A DNA stretch of 64,000 bases from DAOQVR01 sp035341665. GTDB lineage: Bacteria > Chloroflexota > Anaerolineae > JAAYZQ01. The notes below the pieces were generated by a model. That model had not been told where the DNA came from and did not search any database. It saw only the letters and a list, made by a program, of their open reading frames with translations. The first letter of the stretch is position 1, and every line of letters starts with the position of its first letter. This document shows, one piece after another, positions 45,145 to 52,588 of this stretch. The DNA is taken from assembly GCA_035341665.1 (NCBI GenBank), contig DAOQVR010000002.1:328372-392371 (forward strand). The letters run 5' to 3'. The position numbers were made by a program, and so were the translations under genes.

Positions 45145-46297
45145 CCTCCCGTAGCCAGCGGGCCGTTGCATCTATCACCGCCCGCACCTCGCCGTCGTCC
45201 AGGAAGGGGTGAAGGGGCAGAGAGAGCACTTGCTCAGCCGCCGCCTCGGCGTGGCGAAAGCTGCCGGGCAGCAGGCCGAGCGAGGCATAGGCAGGCTGCA
45301 GGTGAACGGGGGCCGGGTAGTGGACCTCGGCTCCCACGCCCTGCCGCGCCAGGGCTTCCCGCAGCGCTCCCCGCGCGGGGGAGCGGACGACGTAGAGGTG
45401 CCACGCATGCGCTCGCCCGGGGAGCTCAACAGGAAGCCGCAGGGAGCGCCCGGTAGAGCTGGCAGGCGCCTCAAAGGTACGCAGCCCGGCAGAGTATCGG
45501 GCTGCGATCTGCGCCCGGCGAGCGTTCCACGACTCGAGGAAGGGCAGCTTGGCGCGAAGGATCGCCGCCTGCAGCTCGTCCAGCCGGCTGTTGGCACCCA
45601 CCAGGTCGTGCCGGTAGTGTGCCGTCTGCCCGCCGTGCCGGAGCGCCCGGAGGCGCCGGGCCAGCTCGGCATCCGAGGTGACGGCCATCCCGCCGTCGCC
45701 ATACGCGCCTAGGTTCTTGGTGGGATAGAAGCTAAAGGCCGCCGCGTGGCCCAGGCTGCCGGCCCGCCGGCCCTCGAACCGGGCACCGTGGGCCTGGCAG
45801 GCGTCCTCGATCAGCCGCAGGTGGTGCTGCTCGGCCAGCTGTTGGAGCGCCGCCATGTCTGCCATCTGGCCATACAGGTGAACCGGCAGAATCGCGGCCG
45901 TGCGGGGCGTAATCGATGCCCGCACCGCGGCCGGGTCCAGCGTCAGGCCCTCTGGCTCCACGTCGGCAAAGACAGGGGTCGCACCGGCCCGCGAGATGGC
46001 CAGCGCGGTAAAGGCCGCCGTGAGGGGCGAGGTGATCACCTCGTCTCCGGGGCCGATGCCGCTCGCCTCCAGGATGAGCTGAATGGCCTCCGTGCCGTTG
46101 CCGACGCCGACCGCCCAGGCCGCTCCGCAGTAGCCGGCGAACTCAGCCTCGAGGGCGCTGCCCTCCTCCCCCAGGATAAACCGGCCGCGGCGCAGCACAG
46201 CTGCCATCGCGGCATCGATTTCACCGCGCAGGGCTGCATAGTCCCGGCGCGCGTCGTAGAAGGGGATGGCAGGGACGGCAGGCGGCAGGTCAGGCAT
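45134..46297 (-). CDS. DegT/DnrJ/EryC1/StrS-family sugar aminotransferase
   Basis: 387 residues from the ATG at 46297, with GAGGGGAG upstream and an 8-bp overlap with the epimerase gene. PLP-binding Lys194 lies in FSFYPTKNLGAYGDGG, the cofactor contacts are GVGNGTEAIQL and IEDACQAHGARF, and HGGQTAHYRHDLVGANSRLD follows. The enzyme would convert a nucleotide-keto-sugar to an amino-sugar using glutamate or glutamine. It is next to an epimerase/dehydratase-type enzyme and a GT-C enzyme. Confidence 0.92.
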   Translation of the reverse strand: MPDLPPAVPAIPFYDARRDYAALRGEIDAAMAAVLRRGRFILGEEGSALEAEFAGYCGAAWAVGVGNGTEAIQLILEASGIGPGDEVITSPLTAAFTALAISRAGATPVFADVEPEGLTLDPAAVRASITPRTAAILPVHLYGQMADMAALQQLAEQHHLRLIEDACQAHGARFEGRRAGSLGHAAAFSFYPTKNLGAYGDGGMAVTSDAELARRLRALRHGGQTAHYRHDLVGANSRLDELQAAILRAKLPFLESWNARRAQIAARYSAGLRTFEAPASSTGRSLRLPVELPGRAHAWHLYVVRSPARGALREALARQGVGAEVHYPAPVHLQPAYASLGLLPGSFRHAEAAAEQVLSLPLHPFLDDGEVRAVIDATARWLREDED

Positions 46298-47309
46298 TGG
46301 GGCTCCCCTCCCGCCAGTAGTCGGCGCGGTACTGCTCATAGTAGGCGATGGTGCGCGCCAGGCCGTCGCGCAGGCTGACCTGCGGGCGCCACCCAAGCTT
46401 GGCCTGGATCTTGCGATAGTCGCCCCAGTAGTCGCCGATGTCGATCACCTTGCGCTCCGGGGGAAAGGGCACCATGCGGTAGCTGCCGCGCCCGGCGATC
46501 TCGACCAACAGAGCGGCCAGGTTCTCAAGCGAGATGGGCTCGTCCCCGCCCAGGTTGTACACCTGGCCGTTGCAGGAGTCGTCGACGGCCGCGCGAAGCA
46601 TGGCATCCACCACATCGTCTATGTAGTTAAAGTCGCGCACCTGCCTTCCGTCGCCAAAGACCTGCAGCTCGGCGCCCTCCACGATCAGCCTAAGCCACCA
46701 GCCCAGGAAGGTCTGGCGGCTGTCCAGGACACGCATGCGCGGGCCGTAGGTGTTCGTCAGGCGCAGGCTCGTCGCGCGGATGCCGTACACGTTGTTGTAG
46801 ACGATGTGGTACCACTCTCCGGCCGTCTTGTTGATGCCGTTGACGTCCGTGGGGTGCACAAGATGCCGCTCGTCCACCGGCAGATAGTCGGGCACGCCAT
46901 AGATCTGGCGCGTGCTGGCCGTGACGATCTTGACACCGGGGTTGTTGTGACGACAGGCCTCCAGGATGGAGAGCTGAGCGCGGCAGTTGATCTCCAGGTC
47001 CGTGTAGGGATCTCGCATCGAGTCGCTGTGGCTCACCTGGCCGGCGAGGTTGAAGAGATAGTCCTGGCCCCGCACCAGAAAGCTCATGCTGTGAGGGTCG
47101 CGCACATCGGCGATGTTGATGTTGGCCCGCCCTTCCAGCCCGCGGACGTTCGCCATGTTCCCGCCATACTCGGGGATAAGCGAGTCCACGAGCGTGAGGC
47201 GTGCGCCGAGGTCCTGCAGCCGGTGGGCCAGGTTGCTGCCGATAAAGCCCAGGCCGCCTGTGATCAGAATACTTCTTCCGGCAAACGAGTCCTCGTAGGG
47301 GATTGGCAT
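46290..47309 (-). CDS. NAD-dependent sugar-nucleotide epimerase/dehydratase (extended SDR)
   Basis: 339 residues from the ATG at 47309; longer frames upstream run through a hairpin. The NAD-binding GGLGFIG is at 18-24, then NLAGQVSHSDSMRDP and VVDAMLRAAVDDSCNGQVYNLG. The usual catalytic Tyr-x-x-x-Lys reads Asn157-Gly-Ile-Asn-Lys161 (DVNGINKTAGEWYH), so Tyr is replaced. The nearby STRQIYG contains another Tyr. It is GalE-like by overall sequence and supplies a nucleotide sugar to the next enzymes; the exact reaction is open because of the altered motif. Confidence 0.85.
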   Translation of the reverse strand: MPIPYEDSFAGRSILITGGLGFIGSNLAHRLQDLGARLTLVDSLIPEYGGNMANVRGLEGRANINIADVRDPHSMSFLVRGQDYLFNLAGQVSHSDSMRDPYTDLEINCRAQLSILEACRHNNPGVKIVTASTRQIYGVPDYLPVDERHLVHPTDVNGINKTAGEWYHIVYNNVYGIRATSLRLTNTYGPRMRVLDSRQTFLGWWLRLIVEGAELQVFGDGRQVRDFNYIDDVVDAMLRAAVDDSCNGQVYNLGGDEPISLENLAALLVEIAGRGSYRMVPFPPERKVIDIGDYWGDYRKIQAKLGWRPQVSLRDGLARTIAYYEQYRADYWREGSPNA

Positions 47310-47328
47310 CCGCGCCCTCTTCTTGGTA

Positions 47329-47349
47329 GGGGCACGCTGTGCGTGCCCC
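47329..47349. repeat. REP-like hairpin between GT2 and epimerase genes
   Basis: GGGGCACGC / GCGTGCCCC, a 9-bp perfect stem with a 3-base loop, in the 56-bp gap, preceded by GGTA. It may tune expression inside the operon or be a small repeat element. Confidence 0.55.
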
Positions 47350-47365
47350 GCGGCCCGGTCCGTCC

Positions 47366-48085
47366 CTAGCGCCGGCGGCCCAGCAGCTGAGGCAGGCGCA
47401 GCTCGCGCCACAGGCCGATCAGCTGGACACCCGTGCGCCACAGGCGCCGGAAGTTGAAGAACTGGCTCCTGCCATAGGCCCGATGGTAATGGTGGACCGG
47501 CACCTCGGCGATGCGGAAGCCCGCATCCTGGATCTTGCTCACCAGCTCCACGCAGATGACGCCGCTGTCCGACCTGAGCTGCACCTTGTCGAAAATGGAG
47601 CGCCGCATCAGGCGAAAATCGCAGTCCACGTCACGCACCCGCAAGCCAAAGAGCAGCTTGACGGTCCAATGGTAGATCCTGCCGATGATAACACGGTGCA
47701 GGGCATCGGAGCGCCCGATCTTGTAGCCGTTGACCAGGTCCACATCGTCGTTCCAGGCGGCATACAGCTGGCGCAGCTCGCGCGGATCGTACTGGGCATC
47801 GCCGTCGGTATAGAAGATGAGGTCCTTGGTGGCGGCGGCAAAGCCCGAGCGCAGAGCCCCGCCGTAGCCGGTGTTCTTCTGGTGGTGGATGATGCGGACG
47901 CGATCAAAGTGGTGTGCCAGCTCGTCCAGCACCTCTGCGGTATAGTCGGAGCTGCCGTCGTTGACGACGATCACCTCATAGTCGCCGGTCAGCTCACGGA
48001 GCGTCATAAGGGCGGTCAACACCATGCTGGGGATGGTGCCGCCGTCGTTATAGGCCGGGAAAAAGACAGAGATACTGGGAACCAT
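47366..48085 (-). CDS. GT2 family glycosyltransferase (short DPM-like, no C-terminal helices)
   Basis: 239 residues. VFFPAYNDGGTIPSMVL, IVVNDGSSDYTAEVL, TGYGGALRSGF and the DxD region IFYTDGDAQYDP define a GT-A GT2 enzyme; DVDCDFRLMRRSIFD and HHYHRAYGRSQFFNF follow. Unlike the two 324-residue paralogues it lacks C-terminal membrane helices. It probably transfers a sugar to a polyprenyl phosphate or to an early lipid-linked intermediate. It is first in a four-gene operon with its own promoter. Confidence 0.88.
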   Translation of the reverse strand: MVPSISVFFPAYNDGGTIPSMVLTALMTLRELTGDYEVIVVNDGSSDYTAEVLDELAHHFDRVRIIHHQKNTGYGGALRSGFAAATKDLIFYTDGDAQYDPRELRQLYAAWNDDVDLVNGYKIGRSDALHRVIIGRIYHWTVKLLFGLRVRDVDCDFRLMRRSIFDKVQLRSDSGVICVELVSKIQDAGFRIAEVPVHHYHRAYGRSQFFNFRRLWRTGVQLIGLWRELRLPQLLGRRR

Positions 48086-48147
48086 CGTCGCTGCCCCTGC
48101 GGCCGGCCGTAGAGTGGGGCCATGGGCCCGTTCCTGCCGCCGGCCGT

Positions 48148-48177
48148 AGTATAGGGCCTTCTGCCCGTTCTTGACAA
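48148..48177 (-). promoter_or_regulatory. Promoter of the GT2-epimerase-aminotransferase-GT-C operon
   Basis: TTGTCA (48177-48172), 18 bp, TATACT (48153-48148) on the minus strand, about 65 bp upstream of the ATG at 48085. Confidence 0.7.
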
Positions 48178-48216
48178 ATGGCCCGGCGCGATACGATGCC
48201 CCCCTCCAGGGTCCCC

Positions 48217-49179
48217 CTACCCCTCCCGGCGGCGCCCCGCGAGCGCGCTCTGGACCACATAGACCACGGCCCCAATGAGCCCCAGCCCGAGGATGGTCAA
48301 GTCACGCGAGAGCGCCAGCGCCAGCGCGTGATCGTGATCGACGCCGACCTGCGTGAAGAGGAACACGTAGGCCCCCTCGCGCAGGCCAAGGCCTCCCAGG
48401 GAGGGCAGCATATTGCTGAAGGCAATGATCGGCACAAAGAGAAAGAAGTAGGCCACCGGCAGGTGGATGCCGACGGCACGCGCCAGCAACACGTTGGCCA
48501 TGATCTGCATCAGGTTGAACACCAGCGCTGCGCCGGTGGCCCGCGCCAGGGCCTTGCCCGAGTAGAGGCCCAGCGACCGGTATAGGTTGCGCAGCACTGC
48601 CACTCGATTCAGGAGCCGGTCGATGTGGAGCCGGCGCCCCCAGTGCTCGATCCAGGTCCGCTGCAGGAGCAATGCGACGAGGAGGATGCTGAGCAGCGCG
48701 ACGGCAAGGATCGCGGCGACGATCAGCGGGGGAATGAGCCGGTAACTGCCGGCAAGCGCCAGTGCGGCGAGCAGGAAAAGGACAAAAAGGCCGCTGAAGC
48801 GTTCCACCATCACCGAGCTGATGGCTGCCGTCGCGCCGGCGTCGCGCGACAACTCCAGAACCTTGACGGCGTCCCCACCAAAGCCGGTTGGCAGGACAAG
48901 GTTGTAGAAGGAGCCGACGAAGTAGAGCGAGGTCAGGCGGCGGTAGCTCACCTTCGAGCCAAGGGACCAGAGCAGCACTCCCCACCGGTAGCCACGCACG
49001 AACTCACCCGCGATGTAGAGCGCCATGGCCCCCAGCCAGAGCGGCACCTCGATATCGCTCAGCCGCTGCAGCACCTCGCCCAGCTCCGCCCGCGACAGGA
49101 GGAGGGCCAATAGGCCCACACTGACGACGATCTTGAGTACGTTGAGAAGCCGCTTCCTGGCTGCCGGGCTAACCCGCAT
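48217..49179 (-). CDS. UPF0104 / lysylphosphatidylglycerol synthase TM-region membrane protein
   Basis: 320 residues from the ATG at 49179, overlapping the phosphodiesterase stop by 11 bp. Seven to eight helices, with the signatures LPTGFGGDAVKVLELSRDAG and LPSLGGLGLREGAYVFL. It is a predicted lipid or lipid-linked substrate transporter. It ends the 55.0-48.2 kb operon, just as the other family member ends the nine-gene operon. Confidence 0.85.
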   Translation of the reverse strand: MRVSPAARKRLLNVLKIVVSVGLLALLLSRAELGEVLQRLSDIEVPLWLGAMALYIAGEFVRGYRWGVLLWSLGSKVSYRRLTSLYFVGSFYNLVLPTGFGGDAVKVLELSRDAGATAAISSVMVERFSGLFVLFLLAALALAGSYRLIPPLIVAAILAVALLSILLVALLLQRTWIEHWGRRLHIDRLLNRVAVLRNLYRSLGLYSGKALARATGAALVFNLMQIMANVLLARAVGIHLPVAYFFLFVPIIAFSNMLPSLGGLGLREGAYVFLFTQVGVDHDHALALALSRDLTILGLGLIGAVVYVVQSALAGRRREG

Positions 49180-50848
49180 AGCCCCACCCCCGCAGTTTCT
49201 CCTGCATCTCCGCCATCTCCTCGCCCGCCGGAGCCTCGGCAGAGGGCTCCTTGTAGACCTGGACCTGGCTGATGGCCACCGGCCGGTCGGCGACCGGGGA
49301 TCCCTCGAAGGCCTCCACCAGGACGCGGCCGTCCAGCTCAGCGGGCACGGCGACGCCCATCGCGTGCAGGAGCGTGGGCGCCAGGTCCACGATTTTGGCC
49401 CCTTCCAGGCGCGCGCCGGGCCGGACGCCGGAGCCGGCAAGGATCAGGATCCCGTGCGGGCGGTGGTGCCCCGAAAAGCCGCGCACTGGTTCCGCCAGCC
49501 GGTTCGAGCCAAAATCTGCGTGCCCAAACGCCATGTACTCCCAGCCGCGCGTCCGGATGAGCAGGTCGGGCATCTGGTCCAGGTAGGGCCCTTGGTAGAT
49601 CTCCTCGCGGCGCAGGACGCGCTCGATGATCGGCTGCCCGGTGCGCCGGTCCCGCAGCCCGAGCGCCCGCCGCGACAGCTCCTGCTTCAGCGCCTCCGCC
49701 TCCTCTCCCGCCTGCACGATCCCCTGTGCCCGGCTGCCGGCCAGGTTCAGGTAGACCTGGCCAAAGCTGCCCATGCCAAACGCCCTGGTGCGCGCCCAAT
49801 CGACGTCGTCGAAAGAGAGGAAGAGGCGGTTCAGCAGGCCCGCCTTCTGCTGGAACCGCACCCGGCGGCGCAGGCTTCCCAGGCCGACGGCCTGGGTGAA
49901 GCGAAAGGCGCGCAGCGGAGTCAGGCCCAGCCAGAAGAGCGCCCGCTTGAGGATCGTCGAGGGGCGGCGCATGAAGCGGATATACCCCTCGCTCGCCAGC
50001 CAGGTGTTGAGCAGGAAGAAGCTGTGCACCGGGCCAAAGCCATGGTCGGACATCACCATCGTCAGCAGGTCCGAGCCCTCGGCCGCCGCGTGCGCCTCCG
50101 CTGCCTCTAGCAAGCGGCCTACGCAGGCATCGACGTGCCGGTGAAAGTCCACGATCCTGCTGCGCCAGGCTGCCGTTCGCTCGGCGTCGTAGCGTGGGTG
50201 CGACTCATCCAGCAGGCTCCACGTCTCGTGCTGCACCATGTCCGTGTCCCAGTAGACCACCGTGCAGTGGTCCCACGGGCGCGTGCGCATCAAGTGGAGC
50301 GCCGCCTCGGTCCGGTTCTCGACACTCGCCTCCAAGTCGTCCAGGAAGCGATCCAGGTGTCGCGTGGAACGATAGCGCTCATTTGGGGCAAGCAGGAACT
50401 CGCCCAGGTGCGTCAGCAGGTCCGCCTTCAGCTCGGGGGGATGCGCCCACATCTTGTCGGGGCCGGGCGTCAAGAAGCCGCTGACCATAAAGCCGTCCAC
50501 CGGCTCGGGCGGGTAGGTGACCGGGATTCCCACAAGGCCCGTCTTCAGGCCCGCCGCATTCAGCCAGTCCCAGAAACTTTGGGTGCGGCGGCTGGCTCCG
50601 CCCGTCATCGTGACCCGGAAGCTGCCGGGCTCTGGCTGCACAAAGTCGACGACGCCGTGCTTGCCCGGGTTCATGCCGGTCACGTACGAGTTCCACGACG
50701 AAGCGCTGACAGGCGGGTGGGTGGTTTGGAGGGGCCCGGAAGCGCCCCGCTGCACGAGGCGACGGAGGTTGGCGAGCTCGCCCGACTCGATCCAGGGGCC
50801 GAGGAGGTCGAAGGTTGCTCCGTCCAGCCCGATCACGAGCGTCTTCAT
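49169..50848 (-). CDS. Type I phosphodiesterase / nucleotide pyrophosphatase-family protein
   Basis: 559 residues without a signal peptide. VIGLDGATFDLL gives the metal Asp9, PPVSASSWNSYVTGMNPGKHG the nucleophile region (Ser48 where many members have Thr), and VVYWDTDMVQHETW and MVMSDHGFGPVHSFF the further metal ligands. A central insert of about 150 residues (LFWLGLTPLRAFRF) may contact the membrane. The family hydrolyses phosphodiesters or transfers phosphoryl groups. Its ATGA overlap with a homologous gene suggests that the pair works together, possibly on a phosphoglycan or lipid intermediate. Confidence 0.82.
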   Translation of the reverse strand: MKTLVIGLDGATFDLLGPWIESGELANLRRLVQRGASGPLQTTHPPVSASSWNSYVTGMNPGKHGVVDFVQPEPGSFRVTMTGGASRRTQSFWDWLNAAGLKTGLVGIPVTYPPEPVDGFMVSGFLTPGPDKMWAHPPELKADLLTHLGEFLLAPNERYRSTRHLDRFLDDLEASVENRTEAALHLMRTRPWDHCTVVYWDTDMVQHETWSLLDESHPRYDAERTAAWRSRIVDFHRHVDACVGRLLEAAEAHAAAEGSDLLTMVMSDHGFGPVHSFFLLNTWLASEGYIRFMRRPSTILKRALFWLGLTPLRAFRFTQAVGLGSLRRRVRFQQKAGLLNRLFLSFDDVDWARTRAFGMGSFGQVYLNLAGSRAQGIVQAGEEAEALKQELSRRALGLRDRRTGQPIIERVLRREEIYQGPYLDQMPDLLIRTRGWEYMAFGHADFGSNRLAEPVRGFSGHHRPHGILILAGSGVRPGARLEGAKIVDLAPTLLHAMGVAVPAELDGRVLVEAFEGSPVADRPVAISQVQVYKEPSAEAPAGEEMAEMQEKLRGWGYAG

Positions 50849-52557
50849 CCCATGTACCCCAGCCCCTTGAGGCGCTCCATGATCTCCTTCTCACCCTCCT
50901 CGGTGTACTCCTCGGGCGGCTGTGGAGTGCCTTCTGGTCGGTCCTCCGGCCCGGTTGCGACGGTGGAGACGGGGAAGGTGTCCAGGTACCCTTCGTCAAA
51001 GGCGGCGCCCAGCACGCGGCCGTCCATGCCGGTGGGCACCGGCAGCCCCATCGTGTGGAGCACGGTGGGTGCGATGTCGGTGATGGAGGCGCCCTCGATC
51101 CAGCCCTCCCGGCGCACCGACGGTCCGCTCATGACCAGCATGCCCTCGTCGCGGTGCATGCCCGAGTAGCGATAGACCTTGGCAACGGTCTTGCGGTGGC
51201 CAAAATCGGCCAGTCCGAAAAAGATGTCCGCCGGCTCGATCGGCCTCAGGATCAGGTCCGGTGCCTCATGTAGGCGCGGGCCCGAGTACACCTCTTCACG
51301 GCGGATGACCTGCCCGATCAGCTTGCGGCCAGTGCGCGGGTCACGGAACTCGAGGGCCTGGCGCTCAATCTCGTCGCGGACGGCCTCGTACTCGGCCCCC
51401 GGCTCGACGATGCCCTGAGGCTCCCTGCCCTTCAGGTTGATGTAAACTGAGCCAAGGTGCCGGCCGAAGGAGTAGGCACGCGACCGGCTCCAATCCACGT
51501 CCAGGAAAGAGAGGAACGCCATCTTGAGCAGGTGATCGATGAAGTAGCCCGCCACATACTCCGCCGTACGCGCCAGCCCAAATCGGTCCAGCACGCGGTG
51601 GACGTTGCGCAGCGTAAAGCCCTGGCGAAAGGCCGCCTCCTTGAGCCACGTCCAGGGGTTGCGCTTCAGGCGCAAGAACCCGCTGTCCAGCAGCCAGTTG
51701 TTCAGCACGATAAAGCTGGAGGCGCGGCCCATGCCGTGGTCCGAGAGGACCAAGACAAGCGTATCGTCGTCGGCGTGCTGGAGCAGACGGGCAATGCTCG
51801 CATCTACCTGGTGGAAGTAGTCCCGGACGAGTGCCTCCCGTTCCTCCGGTGTGCCCGACGTGGGCATCGCATCCCTCGGCCCGCCCGACCACCAGATATG
51901 CTCCGGGTCGATATAGTGCCAGAGCTGGTGGAGGATGCGATCGGTGTCGAAAAAGACCGCGGTAAAGACCTCCCACGGCTTGGTGCGCAGGAGGTGCTCG
52001 GCCGCGCGCGTGCGCATCTCCAGCAGTTCGTAGGTCGCCCGGAGAAAGCTCTCCTTGCGATGCTCGTGAAAGGTCGCCGTCGGGTAGATCCGGTAGTTGC
52101 CGACGGCCTGTTCCAGCTCGTCCCCCAAGTCAGGAGGGTAGACATAGTCGGAGGCGGCATAGGGCGTCATCCAGCCGCTGACCATGAAGCCGTTGACCTG
52201 CTCGACCGGGTAAGACATCGGGATATTCAGCACCCCCACCCGAAGGCCGGCGTCGCTCAGGATGCGCCACATCGAGGTGCCACCGCGCATGGAGGCGTTC
52301 ACGGGTGGAAAGGCATAGGTTCCGTCCCGGCGGTAGAGGAAATCGTAGATGCCCGTTTTGCCCGGGTTCATGCCTGTGGCAAAGGAGGACCACGAAGGGC
52401 CCGACGTCGGGGGGATGGTGGAGCGCAGGTTGCCGGTGGCGCCTCTCTCCATCAGGCCCTGCAGCGCCGGCATGGAGCCTGCCGCTGCCCAGCGCCGGAC
52501 CAGGTCCAGCGGGACCCCGTCGAGGCCTATGATCATCACTCGGCTTGCTTTCTGCAT
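50845..52557 (-). CDS. Type I phosphodiesterase / nucleotide pyrophosphatase-family protein (paralogue)
   Basis: 570 residues from the ATG at 52557, 31 bp after the DUF2079 stop; a longer open frame lacks support. MIIGLDGVPLDLV (Asp13), IPPTSGPSWSSFATGMNPGKTG (Ser52 at the nucleophile position), VFFDTDRILHQLW and LVLSDHGMGRASSFIV show the full metal centre. The same insert and C-terminal layout as the downstream paralogue indicate a tandem duplication that has since diverged. Both end in a C-terminal EEYTEEGEKEIMERLKGLGY-type coiled segment. Confidence 0.82.
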   Translation of the reverse strand: MQKASRVMIIGLDGVPLDLVRRWAAAGSMPALQGLMERGATGNLRSTIPPTSGPSWSSFATGMNPGKTGIYDFLYRRDGTYAFPPVNASMRGGTSMWRILSDAGLRVGVLNIPMSYPVEQVNGFMVSGWMTPYAASDYVYPPDLGDELEQAVGNYRIYPTATFHEHRKESFLRATYELLEMRTRAAEHLLRTKPWEVFTAVFFDTDRILHQLWHYIDPEHIWWSGGPRDAMPTSGTPEEREALVRDYFHQVDASIARLLQHADDDTLVLVLSDHGMGRASSFIVLNNWLLDSGFLRLKRNPWTWLKEAAFRQGFTLRNVHRVLDRFGLARTAEYVAGYFIDHLLKMAFLSFLDVDWSRSRAYSFGRHLGSVYINLKGREPQGIVEPGAEYEAVRDEIERQALEFRDPRTGRKLIGQVIRREEVYSGPRLHEAPDLILRPIEPADIFFGLADFGHRKTVAKVYRYSGMHRDEGMLVMSGPSVRREGWIEGASITDIAPTVLHTMGLPVPTGMDGRVLGAAFDEGYLDTFPVSTVATGPEDRPEGTPQPPEEYTEEGEKEIMERLKGLGYMG

Positions 52558-52588
52558 CAGGTCTGTACCTCGTGCCACAAATGAGCCG

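Noticed and set aside
47310..47441. N-terminal extension of the epimerase
   Set aside because: It reads through the GGGGCACGC hairpin and the end of the GT2 gene; the Rossmann start follows directly after the ATG at 47309.
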